64,000 nucleotides of DNA from Sedimentibacter saalensis (GCF_007830175.1 NZ_VLKH01000001.1:124001-188000); one strand, 5' to 3'. Counted from the stretch's first letter, positions 8,481-17,258 are shown. Program-made: numbers and translations. The notes: generated by a model from the letters alone, not told the origin.

Positions 8481-9464
8481 ATGGACAATGTTGGAATATT
8501 AGTTTTAGCGGAACATAAAAATGGTTCCATTCACAAAATTAGTTATGAGCTCCTTGGAAAAGCTAAGGAACTGGCAAATGAACTGAATGAACCAATCAGC
8601 TGCCTTATGGTTGGCCCCGCAGGAATTGACTTAAAAGAGCTTAATCAAAGAGGAGCAGAAACTGTATATTACATAAAATCAGATGTTTTTTCAAATCCCG
8701 AAGAATATCTTTACAAGAAAAACATTGTTGATTTCATAAATGAACACAAGCCTAAAATAGTTCTAGTAGGAGCAACCAACTTCGGCCGTTCCCTGGCCCC
8801 TAGAATTGCAGCAGCATTAAAGACAGGACTTACGGCAGACTGTACAGATTTAAAAATTGATGAAGACGGAAATCTCATACAAATACGTCCTGCGTTCAGC
8901 GACAACATACTTGCTCATATAAAGACTGTAACTTATCCTCAGATTGCAACCATAAGATACAAGGAATTTACAGAAGCTGAAAGAGATGTAGATGCAAAAA
9001 TAAATATTGTTGAAATGAAGCCATACATGGACAGCTATCCACAATCGGAAGTTCTTAGAATATTTTCTGATGAAAAAGACGACATAACTGAAGCTCAAAT
9101 AGTTGTGGCAGCAGGCAGAGCCATAAGAAAAAAAGAAGATCTGAAAATGATTCAGGATCTTGCAGATACATTAGGCGGAGTAATGGGAGCATCCAGAGCA
9201 TTAGTTGATGCAGGCATGGTATCAAGCGCATTTCAGGTTGGATACAGCGGAAACCGTGTAAAACCAAAAGTCTATATAGCCTGCGGTATATCCGGAGCAC
9301 CTCAGCACCTGGCGGGTATGAAAGAATCAGGAACCATAATAGCAATAAACTCTGACCCATCAGCCCCTATTTTTTCCATAGCAGACTACGGCTATGTGGG
9401 AGATATTTATGAAATTGTACCTCAGCTCATAAGAGATTTGTCACAGGAGGAACCATGGAATTAA
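8481..9464 (+). CDS. etfA: Electron transfer flavoprotein subunit alpha
   Basis: A 327-residue EtfA. The C-terminal FAD domain is clear from GASRALVDAG near residue 236, QVGYSGNRVKPK near 252 and CGISGAPQH near 268. There is no N-terminal ferredoxin-like extension with cysteine clusters, unlike some longer Etf alpha subunits of clostridial lactate dehydrogenase complexes. Its GGAGG lies inside the end of etfB, and its stop overlaps the next gene by 10 bp, so the three subunits are probably made in fixed ratio. Confidence 0.93.
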   Translation: MDNVGILVLAEHKNGSIHKISYELLGKAKELANELNEPISCLMVGPAGIDLKELNQRGAETVYYIKSDVFSNPEEYLYKKNIVDFINEHKPKIVLVGATNFGRSLAPRIAAALKTGLTADCTDLKIDEDGNLIQIRPAFSDNILAHIKTVTYPQIATIRYKEFTEAERDVDAKINIVEMKPYMDSYPQSEVLRIFSDEKDDITEAQIVVAAGRAIRKKEDLKMIQDLADTLGGVMGASRALVDAGMVSSAFQVGYSGNRVKPKVYIACGISGAPQHLAGMKESGTIIAINSDPSAPIFSIADYGYVGDIYEIVPQLIRDLSQEEPWN

Positions 9465-10840
9465 AAACTGTAAATGAATTAATCGGTATTGTTGGTGAAG
9501 ATTACGTAATCACTAATCCGTCCCAGAAAATTTCATATATGTATGACCAGGTTGAAATGGCAATGAGGCCTGAAGCCAATGAAAATTCCATTGTTGTAAA
9601 GCCTAAAAACACTGATGAAATTTCTAAAATAATGAAGTATGCAAATGAACACAATATTGTGGTGGTTGTAAGAGGAGGAGGAACCGGTCTATGCGGAGCC
9701 TGCACTCCTGTAAGAGAAAGCATAATTCTTTCAACAGAAAGGCTTAATAAAATCATTGAAATTGATGAAGACAACATGGTGGCCGTTCTTGAAGCCGGAG
9801 TAACGCTTTATGATCTCCTTGAAGAACTAGAAAACCACGAAGGCGTAGGATTTCCTGTTCACCCTGGGGATGAAGGAGCACAGATGGGAGGCATGGCAGT
9901 TACAAATGCCGGAGGAGCCCGTGCTGTAAAACACGGCGTAATGCGCAAGCACATTCAGGGAATGGAAGTTGTTCTTCCTTCAGGTGAAATCATGGAACTT
10001 GGAGGGAAGCTCATAAAAAATAACGCAGGCTACAATCTCATGCAGCTTATTATAGGAAGCGAAGGAACACTGGCTGTTGTCACAAAAATAATACTTAAAA
10101 TTTATCCCAAGGATAAGTATTCAGCAACAATAATTGCCCCATTTGAAAGCTTTGATGATGCATCAAGAGCGGTTCTTGAAATATTAAAAAGCGGAGTTAC
10201 ACCACTGGCTGTTGAATATCAGGACAAACATCTTTTTGTTGACACTGCAAAAATGCTGGGCACACAGTGGCAGGCTGAAAAAGGAAATGCAGACCTCATG
10301 ATAATCATATCAGAAAAAACAGAAGCTGCACTTTATGAAACATGCAGTCTCATAAATGATATATGTGAAAAGAACAATTCATACGAAACATTGTTTGCAG
10401 GCAAGAAGAGCGAACAGGACGAATTGTTATTAATAAGAAGCCAGCACTACGAGCTCATAAAGGATATCATAGGCCATTCTTTCGACACTGCTGTTGCAGT
10501 TGCTGATGTTCCTGCATACCTCAAAGAACTTAAATCACTGGCTGAGGAATACAACACCATAACAAATATCACAGCCCACATTGCCGATGGCAACATACAC
10601 AGCGACATTGTGCTTGTTGATGGAAAAATGCCACCTTACGCTGAGGAGTTGAAAGAAAAAATATTCAAAACATGCTTCAAGTACAACGGAACAATTACCG
10701 GTGAACATGGAATCGGAAAACTAAGAATCAATGACCTGAAGTTACAAAAATCCTCCACTGAGCTTGATTTGATGAGAGGAATAAAAAAACTGTTCGACCC
10801 TAACAACATTTTAAATCCAGGAACAGTTATAGAAGTTTAA
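9455..10840 (+). CDS. FAD-linked 2-hydroxyacid dehydrogenase (GlcD/LctD type)
   Basis: A 461-residue FAD-binding oxidoreductase. Residues about 40-180 are an FAD_binding_4 (PCMH) domain with RGGGTGLCGACTP at 73-85. The C-terminal half is a FAD-oxidase_C domain with HIADGNIHSD near 374 and GEHGIGKLR near 416. Such enzymes oxidise D-lactate, glycolate or other 2-hydroxy acids. Cotranscription with etfB and etfA indicates that electrons pass to or from an Etf. The aminotransferases sharing its operator suggest the substrate is a hydroxy acid derived from an amino acid by transamination. That substrate link is inference; D-lactate is the conservative alternative. Confidence 0.88.
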   Translation: MELKTVNELIGIVGEDYVITNPSQKISYMYDQVEMAMRPEANENSIVVKPKNTDEISKIMKYANEHNIVVVVRGGGTGLCGACTPVRESIILSTERLNKIIEIDEDNMVAVLEAGVTLYDLLEELENHEGVGFPVHPGDEGAQMGGMAVTNAGGARAVKHGVMRKHIQGMEVVLPSGEIMELGGKLIKNNAGYNLMQLIIGSEGTLAVVTKIILKIYPKDKYSATIIAPFESFDDASRAVLEILKSGVTPLAVEYQDKHLFVDTAKMLGTQWQAEKGNADLMIIISEKTEAALYETCSLINDICEKNNSYETLFAGKKSEQDELLLIRSQHYELIKDIIGHSFDTAVAVADVPAYLKELKSLAEEYNTITNITAHIADGNIHSDIVLVDGKMPPYAEELKEKIFKTCFKYNGTITGEHGIGKLRINDLKLQKSSTELDLMRGIKKLFDPNNILNPGTVIEV

Positions 10841-10866
10841 TCATCGCCCAAAGATTAATATAAAAA

Positions 10867-11035
10867 AATAACACCTGATCATGTCAGACTGTTGACAAAC
10901 CACGACGCTGTCATCCTGAACGATAGTGAAGGATCTCATCCTTAAAATATGAGATTCTTCGAGCAAGCTCTCAGAATGACAACGTCATAAGTTACTTAGT
11001 CATCAACCTAATAACACATCAGGTGTTATTTTTTT
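10867..11035. repeat. R1 repeat copy b inside the etf operon terminator
   Basis: The core at 10910-10980 is the same hairpin as copy a (GTCATCCTGAACGATAGTG... to ...CTCAGAATGAC). Ends are GTTGACAAAC at 10891-10900 and GTCATCAACC at 10999-11008. It lies between AATAACACCTGAT (10867-10879) and its complement ATCAGGTGTTATT (11018-11030), that is, within the terminator. AATAACAC is repeated directly at 10867-10874 and 11010-11017. The gene 3' of it (metQ) is convergent. Confidence 0.78.
11010..11035 (+). terminator. Terminator of the etf operon, rebuilt around a repeat
   Basis: AATAACAC and GTGTTATT form an 8-bp stem with a 5-nt loop followed by seven T. A longer stem with the arm at 10867-10879 is also possible across the inserted R1 repeat. 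Confidence 0.7.
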
Positions 11036-11036
11036 A

Positions 11037-11903
11037 TTAGTCCATTGCTATAACTGCACCCTGGTAAGTTTCTGCAATGTATGATTTAATTTTATCGCTC
11101 TTCAAAGCATCAATCAATGCTTTGATTTCTTCTTTTTCTTCATTGCCTGCTTTTACACATAGGATGTTTGCATAAACCTGAGCTGCTTCTGAATCCTGTT
11201 CTTCCTTAGCAAGGGCATCAGTTGCAACATTAAATCCTGCGTCAAGGGCGTAATTTCCGTTTAATACAACGAAATCTGTTTCTCCTGCAACTCTTGCCAC
11301 CTGTGCAGCTTCAAGTTCTACAATTTCAAGATTGTGAGGATTTTCAACTATGTCTTTTTTAGTTGCAGAAAGTCCTGCGCCTTCTTTAACTTTAATAAGT
11401 CCGTTTGCTTCAAGAAGCAGAAGGGCTCTTGCTTCATTTGTTGTATCATTTGGAACTGCAATTGATGCTCCGTCAGGAATGTTTGAAAGGTCATTTGACT
11501 TTCCGGGATATATTCCAAGAGGCTCATAGTGAACAACAGCTACAGGAACAATATTTGTTTTGTTTTCTTTATTGAAATCATCCAGGTATGGTTTGTGCTG
11601 GAAGAAGTTTGCATCTATGTCTCCTGCTTCAACTACAAGGTTTGGCTGTACATAATCTGAAAATACAACTATTTCAAGCTCATAGCCTTCTGCCTTGAGG
11701 TCTTCCTTAACTTGTTCCAATATTTCTGCGTGTGGCACTGCTGTGGCAGCAACTGTAATTTTTTTAAGTTCTGCAGTGTCAGCTGCAGGTGTTTCTGCTG
11801 CAGGCTTCTCTGCAGGTGCTTCTTCTTTTTTCTGGCAGCCTGCTGCTCCAAGAGCAAGTGCTGCTACTACTAATAATAAAAATAATTTTTTAATGTTTTT
11901 CAT
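11037..11903 (-). CDS. metQ: Methionine ABC transporter substrate-binding lipoprotein
   Basis: A 288-residue NlpA/MetQ-family lipoprotein. The signal peptide ends in a lipobox LGAAGC with the lipidated cysteine at 23, followed by a Glu/Pro/Ala-rich linker and the MetQ domain. Family landmarks are ATAVPHAEIL, GDIDANFFQHKPYLD and AVPNDTTNEARALLLL. It should bind methionine outside the membrane and deliver it to MetNI. Last gene of the SAM-I-controlled operon, 137 bp after metI with no obvious terminator between them. SD AGGAG upstream of ATG. Confidence 0.95.
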   Translation of the reverse strand: MKNIKKLFLLLVVAALALGAAGCQKKEEAPAEKPAAETPAADTAELKKITVAATAVPHAEILEQVKEDLKAEGYELEIVVFSDYVQPNLVVEAGDIDANFFQHKPYLDDFNKENKTNIVPVAVVHYEPLGIYPGKSNDLSNIPDGASIAVPNDTTNEARALLLLEANGLIKVKEGAGLSATKKDIVENPHNLEIVELEAAQVARVAGETDFVVLNGNYALDAGFNVATDALAKEEQDSEAAQVYANILCVKAGNEEKEEIKALIDALKSDKIKSYIAETYQGAVIAMD

Positions 11904-12026
11904 AATTTTCTCCTTATGTCCTTTATTTTGAGTACTTTGAAATTATGAATATATGAACGGATCTTTCTCCCGGGTACGACCTGAACATCATATTGTATTT
12001 CTTGTACTTGTTAACTATAATTTTGA

Positions 12027-12689
12027 CTAAACAACTCTTTTGTCCGTTTTTTTAGCGATTTTCATTCCTATGGACTGCAGAATCTGCACAAGTATTATCA
12101 ACAGTATTACGGTAATCAGCATTATTTCTTTTTGATACCTGTAATATCCATACTGTATGGCTATGTCTCCCAGTCCTCCTCCTCCAACAACTCCTGCCAT
12201 GGCAGAGTAGCTGAGGATTGTTCCTATGGCAATTGTTCCTCCCACAATGAGAGAAGATTTTGCTTCCGGAACCAACACTTTAAAAATTATTGTAGAAAGA
12301 GAAGCACCCATGCTTTGAGCTGCTTCAATTACTCCATTATCAACCTCTTGAAGAGATGATTCTATGAGCCTTGCAATAAACGGTGTTGATGCAATTACCA
12401 ATGGAACTATTGTGGCAGTTGAACCGTAACTTTTACCGGCAATGAGCTTTGTCAAAGGTATAACTGCAATCAATAGTATTAAAAATGGTATTGAACGACC
12501 GATATTTACTGTAACATCAAGAATTCTATTAAAAAGTCCCATGGGGCTCAAACCGTCTTTTTTAGTTACAACCAAAGCTATTCCAATGGGAAAGGCAAAC
12601 ATATATGCAAATATGGTTGAAACAAATGTCATATATAGAGTGTCGATTGTTCCTTCAATAAGCATTGTCACAGTAGTATTATCCAACAT
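12027..12689 (-). CDS. metI: Methionine ABC transporter permease
   Basis: A 220-residue permease with about five membrane helices and the BPD-type EAA loop (EAAQSMGASLSTIIFKVLVP) that contacts MetN. The ATG at 12689 is chosen over the TTG at 12695 because of its spacing from GAGGAG. The start lies inside the end of metN (11-bp overlap), the usual coupling for metN-metI. Confidence 0.94.
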   Translation of the reverse strand: MLDNTTVTMLIEGTIDTLYMTFVSTIFAYMFAFPIGIALVVTKKDGLSPMGLFNRILDVTVNIGRSIPFLILLIAVIPLTKLIAGKSYGSTATIVPLVIASTPFIARLIESSLQEVDNGVIEAAQSMGASLSTIIFKVLVPEAKSSLIVGGTIAIGTILSYSAMAGVVGGGGLGDIAIQYGYYRYQKEIMLITVILLIILVQILQSIGMKIAKKTDKRVV

Positions 12690-13695
12690 AATCAACCAAC
12701 TCCTCTACATTTACATTTTTGCTTTTGAGATAATGTATTATTTTGTCTGATATAATTTCGTCTTCAGGCAGCTGAAGGACCATTTGTCCGAATGCCTGTC
12801 CGTTTATGTCTCTTGTGTCTGCAAACAATATGTTAACCTGAGCCCTGCATTCCAAAACCATGTTTGCTATAACAGGCTCAAAGGATGATTTTCCGTCGAA
12901 TACAATTCTTATGCATCTTTTTCCGGTCATTTCGCTTACTGCATTGCTGCTGTGGTATACAAGTTTTTTTGCTGCATCTGTCTTAGGTTTTGAAAATACT
13001 TCTTCTACTTTTCCGGTTTCTGCCAATCTGCCTTTATCAATTATTGCAACCTGATTGCATATTTCCTCTACTACTGCCATTTCATGAGTTATGATAATTA
13101 TTGTGATTCCTAGTTTCTTATTGATATCCTTCAAAAGCCCCAGTATTGAACGGGTTGTAGTAGGGTCCAGGGCGCTGGTAGCTTCATCGCAAAGTAGTAT
13201 ATCAGGATTTGTAGCCAGCGCTCTTGCAATGGCAACTCTTTGTTTTTGCCCGCCGCTTAACTGTGATGGATATGATTTTTTCTTGTCTGAAAGTCCTACA
13301 AGTTCCAGAAGCTCAGAGGCTCTTTTTCTTCCTTCGCTTTTGCTCATTCCGCTTATTTCAAGAGGGAAGCAAATATTGTCTTCAACATTTCTTTGCATTA
13401 GCAGATTAAACTGCTGAAAAATCATTCCTATTTCCTGTCTTACGCTTCTTAGCTCCTTGTCGTTCAACAGGGATAAATCCTTGTCCCCTATTATAACTGT
13501 TCCACCCGTTGGCTTTTCCAGGAAGTTTATGCACCTTACCAGCGTGCTTTTTCCCGCGCCGCTCATTCCTATTATTCCAAAAATGTCTCCCTTGAGTATG
13601 TCAAGGTTTATACCGGAAAGAGCTGTCACCGCATTGTTCTGGCTTATATATTTTTTTTCTAAATCTACTAATTTAATTAATGGAGTTGTCCCCAC
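12679..13695 (-). CDS. metN: Methionine ABC transporter ATP-binding protein
   Basis: A 338-residue ATPase. Walker A is GMSGAGKST at 43-51, the signature LSGGQ lies near 149, Walker B is ILLCDEATSALD, and a C-terminal NIL (ACT-like) domain starts near 265 and typically gives feedback inhibition by bound methionine. It drives uptake with MetI and MetQ. Start ATG follows AGGAGG, 13 bp after the tcdA stop. Confidence 0.96.
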   Translation of the reverse strand: MGTTPLIKLVDLEKKYISQNNAVTALSGINLDILKGDIFGIIGMSGAGKSTLVRCINFLEKPTGGTVIIGDKDLSLLNDKELRSVRQEIGMIFQQFNLLMQRNVEDNICFPLEISGMSKSEGRKRASELLELVGLSDKKKSYPSQLSGGQKQRVAIARALATNPDILLCDEATSALDPTTTRSILGLLKDINKKLGITIIIITHEMAVVEEICNQVAIIDKGRLAETGKVEEVFSKPKTDAAKKLVYHSSNAVSEMTGKRCIRIVFDGKSSFEPVIANMVLECRAQVNILFADTRDINGQAFGQMVLQLPEDEIISDKIIHYLKSKNVNVEELVDYVG

Positions 13696-13708
13696 GATGT
13701 TTCCTCCT

Positions 13709-14461
13709 TTAAGCTATTATATCCTTCACTACCTCGCCTGCGATTATAAGTCCTGCTACAGAAGGAACAAAGGAAACACTCCCCGGTATTGCTCTTCTAG
13801 ATGTGCATTTTCTTGTGGTGCCAGGAGGGCAGACACAGCCTGTTTTACAGCTGTTTTCTCCGCTGTCTGCTGGTGTTATAGGTTTTTCTTTTGAATAAAC
13901 AACTTTTAATTTTTTGATTCCTCTTTTTTTAAGTTCACTTCGCATTACTTTTGCCAGAGGATCCATGGATGTCTTGTAAATGTCCGTCACTTCAAACTTT
14001 GTTGGATCCAGTTTGTTTCCTGCTCCCATGCTGCTCATGATTGGAACTCCTGCAGCATTGGCTCTCACTATGAGCTCAAGCTTTGCCGTAACAGTGTCTA
14101 TGGCATCCACCACATAATCATATGATGACAAATCATATTCATCTGCATTGTCTGGCATGTAAAAGCATGCATTTGTTTCAACATTGGCTTTTGGATTTAT
14201 ATCAAGTATCCTTTCTGCCATAACCTCAACTTTTTTTCTTCCAATTGTTTTTCTTGTTGCAATTAATTGCCTGTTTATGTTTGTAAGGCACACCTTGTCG
14301 TCATCAAACAGCACAAAGTTTCCCACTCCGCTCCTTGCCAGGGCTTCAGCAACATATGACCCTACGCCGCCTATTCCAAATATGGCAACCTTAGCATTTT
14401 TTAACTTTTCCATGGCTTCTTCGCCCAATAAAAGCTGTGTTCTTGAAAATTCGTTTAACAT
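13709..14461 (-). CDS. tcdA: tRNA threonylcarbamoyladenosine dehydratase (TcdA/CsdL)
   Basis: A 250-residue E1-like enzyme. The nucleotide-binding motif GIGGVGS is at 29-35, and the ThiF-family DDDKVCLTNINRQ follows. TcdA cyclises t6A37 to ct6A in tRNAs decoding ANN codons, using ATP. A C-terminal cysteine cluster (SCKTGCVCPPG and RKC) is typical of clostridial members. It lies between a ybaK-like gene and metN in the SAM-I operon. A generic ThiF/MoeB E1 is less likely because length and motifs match TcdA. Confidence 0.88.
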   Translation of the reverse strand: MLNEFSRTQLLLGEEAMEKLKNAKVAIFGIGGVGSYVAEALARSGVGNFVLFDDDKVCLTNINRQLIATRKTIGRKKVEVMAERILDINPKANVETNACFYMPDNADEYDLSSYDYVVDAIDTVTAKLELIVRANAAGVPIMSSMGAGNKLDPTKFEVTDIYKTSMDPLAKVMRSELKKRGIKKLKVVYSKEKPITPADSGENSCKTGCVCPPGTTRKCTSRRAIPGSVSFVPSVAGLIIAGEVVKDIIA

Positions 14462-14492
14462 ATTACCTTCCCGATTTATATTTTAATTAAAG

Positions 14493-14966
14493 TTATTGTT
14501 CCCAATTTTTGCACACGTCAATCCATTTTTTGCTTCTTGATGTTTTTTCCAGCTCATCCAGCGTAAGTTCAATTGCAGAATTGCTGCTTCCGCAAGCAGG
14601 AAACATTGTTTCAAATCTTTTCATGGAATCATCAAGGAATACATCAACATTTTCAGATAGAGCAAATGGACAAACACCGCCTATGGCATGACCAGTATAT
14701 TTTACTGTATCCTCCGGGGCAAGCATTTTTGCCTTGAATCCAAATTCATCCTTGAACTTCTTGTTGTCTATTTTTGCATCACCTGCAACCACTATAACCA
14801 TAGCACTGTCGCCATTGTAAAACGATAGTGATTTTGCAATTCTTGCTTCTGCCGTTCCAAGAGTTCGAGCAGCCAGTTCCACTGTTGCAGTTGATTCATC
14901 CATTTCAAGAATATCTTTATCCTTGTTGAATTGCTTTAAATAAATTCTTACTGTTTCTACAGACAT
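14493..14966 (-). CDS. YbaK/ProX-type aminoacyl-tRNA deacylase
   Basis: About 157 residues. The YbaK/EbsC fold is recognised from ELAARTLGTAEARIAKSL, MVIVVAGDAKIDNKKFK and GHAIGGVCPFAL, followed by the ACGSSNSAIELT loop. These proteins hydrolyse mischarged tRNA, classically Cys-tRNA-Pro. The second of two tandem ATG codons (14966) is preferred: AGGAGG is 7 nt from it but only 4 nt from the first. It is the first gene after the SAM-I riboswitch and so should be induced when S-adenosylmethionine is low. Confidence 0.85.
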   Translation of the reverse strand: MSVETVRIYLKQFNKDKDILEMDESTATVELAARTLGTAEARIAKSLSFYNGDSAMVIVVAGDAKIDNKKFKDEFGFKAKMLAPEDTVKYTGHAIGGVCPFALSENVDVFLDDSMKRFETMFPACGSSNSAIELTLDELEKTSRSKKWIDVCKNWEQ

Positions 14967-14982
14967 CATTAAGCCTCCTAAA

Positions 14983-15130
14983 ATAAAAACCCTCTACAAA
15001 GAGAGGGCAATATACATATACCGTCTCCTCATCTCCCAAAGAATCCTTTGTCGGAATTAGCACCTTTCAGCATACTGCAGGTTGCCGAGACATCACAGGG
15101 CCGATCCCTCCGTCTCTCTTGATAAGAAGT
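14983..15130 (-). promoter_or_regulatory. SAM-I (S-box) riboswitch with terminator
   Basis: Read on the minus strand, the element starts CTTATCAAGAGAGACGGAGG, continues with ATCGGCCCTGTGATGTCTCGG, GGTGCTAATTCC and ends GATGAGGAGACGG, the conserved S-box landmarks. The terminator is CCCTCT...AGAGGG followed by a T-rich run at about 14983-15007. It should switch off the downstream operon (deacylase, tcdA, metNIQ) when SAM is bound. Confidence 0.95.
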
Positions 15131-15158
15131 TTTTATTTAATTGATTAACGTTGTGACT

Positions 15159-15187
15159 ACTTTATACCATACATAATTATTTGTCAA
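15159..15187 (-). promoter_or_regulatory. Promoter of the SAM-I operon
   Basis: On the minus strand, TTGACA (15187-15182), a 17-bp spacer and TAAAGT (15164-15159), about 25 bp upstream of the aptamer. Confidence 0.65.
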
Positions 15188-15189
15188 TG

Positions 15190-15844
15190 GTAAATTTTAA
15201 TTTTTTTCAAATATTTATTTAATATACATCATTTTAAAAATTAAACAGTTAAATATCAGCCTTATACAATTTATAGTTTTAAATTTTCATGGCGGTATTT
15301 ACTTGCATCATTGTTAAACAGTACTGGTCTTTTGTGGATTTTAATATATCATTTAATAAAAAAATTTGCTTATCATTTATATCAATTCATATGCATAAAA
15401 TTACTGTAGAAAAACATACATAATTTTAACGAAATAAAACTTCATTGATACAACTGTATTTTTTAGCATTTGAATGTATTAGGACGTGCAAACGTTTGAT
15501 TATTTATACCGTTATATATATTAATGTAAATTTTTCCGCATTATTCTGCAAAATCAGATTTTTTTCGTATCAAATGCTCGAAAAAGATAAAAAATTATTA
15601 TGAATTGTTAAACAACTGTCAGCTCCGCAGAGAAAAACAGAGCTTTATTAAGATAAACACACTTTTGACACATTTTTAACAACTTTGCTAATCATTAACA
15701 ATAAATTGGAACATTCAATAAGGTTGAATTTAATTCAGTATAGTAATAAAATTACTGTGGTTCATTTAATCTAAGTTTCATTGATGAGTTACATATGAAT
15801 GTAATGGCAATTGCCAATACAATAAAAATTTAGGAGGAATTTTT
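15190..15844. other. Long AT-rich intergenic region upstream of the fatty acid transporter
   Basis: No convincing gene in about 650 bp. Visible elements are the perfect palindrome CAAACGTTTG at 15489-15498 inside a CRE-like GTGCAAACGTTTGAT, a TTGACA at 15665-15670, the inverted repeat TTGCTAA-TCA-TTAACAA at 15685-15701, and the 12-bp palindrome TGGCAATTGCCA at 15805-15816 just before the ribosome-binding site. The length and these palindromes suggest multi-input regulation of the transporter. Confidence 0.5.
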
Positions 15845-17206
15845 ATGTTTAAAAAATTCACAAACGGCTGTGTATATGTTATGAACAAATACCTGCCAGA
15901 CGCATTTATTTTTGCTATTGTTCTGACAATCATCACATTTATCGGCGGTGTGACTTTAACAGGACAATCACCATTTCAAATGATTCTGCACTGGGCAGGA
16001 CCAAAAGGATTTTTCGGATTACTATCATTTACTATGCAAATGGTCTTGGTTCTTGTACTTGGAAGCGCAATGGCTCAGGCCAAAGTATTCAAAAACTTGC
16101 TTAAAAAGATAGCAAAAGCTGCTAAAACACCTGTAAGAGGAATTATGATCACTGCTTTTGTATCAGTTGTAGCATGCTGGATTAACTGGGGATTTGGTCT
16201 TGTAATAGGAGCTTTACTTGCAAGAGAAATCGCCAAAGAAGTAAAAGGAATTGACTACAGACTTTTAATTGCGACAGCTTATTCAGGTTTCGTCGTATGG
16301 CACGGTGGAATTTCAGGCTCTATTCCGCTTCAAGTAGCTAACCCGGGCGCTCTTGAAAAAGTAGCTCCTACAATATTTGACGGCACATTTACTATAGCAA
16401 CAAGCAATACTATATTCTCGCCTATGAACTTATTTATTTCAGGAATTATAATATTTGGTCTTCCATTTGTATGCAAGGCTATGATACCTGACAAAGAACA
16501 TACAGTTGAAGTTGACCCTGCATTATTAGTTGAAAAAGAAGCTCGTTCCGAAGATGCAAGCAAATTTTCTCCAGCCGATAAAATGGAACGCAGCAAAATT
16601 TTATGGATTATCACTTTGGCATTTGGTTTTGTATATATAGTTTACAACTTCACTCAGGTTGGTTTAAACTTAAGTCTTGACTTTGTAAACTTCATATTCC
16701 TGTTTGTTGGAGTACTTCTCCATGGAAACCTTAGAAATTACATTGACGCAGTTAATGAAGCTGCTGCCAGTGCTGCCGGCATCATTTTGCAGTTCCCGTT
16801 CTATGCAGGAATAATGGGAATGATGGTTGGTGCAAATCCTGAAACAGGTATATCTCTAGCAGGAGTTATATCCAACGGTTTTGTAAGCATTTCAAACAAT
16901 GTGACTTTCCCGCTGTTCTCATTCTTAAGCGCAGGTATTGTTAACTTCTTCGTTCCTTCAGGCGGAGGACAATGGGCAGTACAGGCTCCTATAATGATGC
17001 CTGCTGGTCATGCTCTCGGAGTTGATCCTGCTAAGACTGCAATGGCTATTGCTTGGGGAGATGCATGGACAAACATGGTACAGCCTTTCTGGGCACTGCC
17101 TGCACTTTCCATAGCTGGTTTGAATGCAAAAGACGTTATGGGATATTGCGTAATTACCCTGTTGTTCAGCGGTATTATTATATCAGCAGGATTCCTGATT
17201 TTCTAG
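15845..17206 (+). CDS. Short-chain fatty acid transporter (AtoE family)
   Basis: A 453-residue protein with about twelve hydrophobic segments. It matches the AtoE family along its length, including the N-terminus KYLPDAFIFAIVLTIITF, the WHGGISGSIPL segment and the C-terminal FVPSGGGQWAVQAPIMMP motif. Relatives move acetoacetate, butyrate and similar acids across the membrane. In a fermenter it could import or export short-chain acids. Monocistronic: TAGGAGG upstream, its own terminator downstream, and a long regulatory region in front. Confidence 0.9.
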   Translation: MFKKFTNGCVYVMNKYLPDAFIFAIVLTIITFIGGVTLTGQSPFQMILHWAGPKGFFGLLSFTMQMVLVLVLGSAMAQAKVFKNLLKKIAKAAKTPVRGIMITAFVSVVACWINWGFGLVIGALLAREIAKEVKGIDYRLLIATAYSGFVVWHGGISGSIPLQVANPGALEKVAPTIFDGTFTIATSNTIFSPMNLFISGIIIFGLPFVCKAMIPDKEHTVEVDPALLVEKEARSEDASKFSPADKMERSKILWIITLAFGFVYIVYNFTQVGLNLSLDFVNFIFLFVGVLLHGNLRNYIDAVNEAAASAAGIILQFPFYAGIMGMMVGANPETGISLAGVISNGFVSISNNVTFPLFSFLSAGIVNFFVPSGGGQWAVQAPIMMPAGHALGVDPAKTAMAIAWGDAWTNMVQPFWALPALSIAGLNAKDVMGYCVITLLFSGIIISAGFLIF

Positions 17207-17216
17207 AAGTAAAATT

Positions 17217-17250
17217 AAAAGCTGTCTCGGCATTGCCGGACAGCTTTTTT
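17217..17250 (+). terminator. Terminator of the fatty acid transporter
   Basis: AAAAGCTGTC and GACAGCTTTT stem followed by a T-run, 10 bp after the stop. Confidence 0.9.
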
Positions 17251-17258
17251 TAACTTTT

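Noticed and set aside
15685-15701. Rex operator upstream of the fatty acid transporter
   Set aside because: The arms TTGCTAA and TTAACAA are separated by 3 bp, while known Rex sites have 4, and one arm base differs. Kept only as a palindrome.
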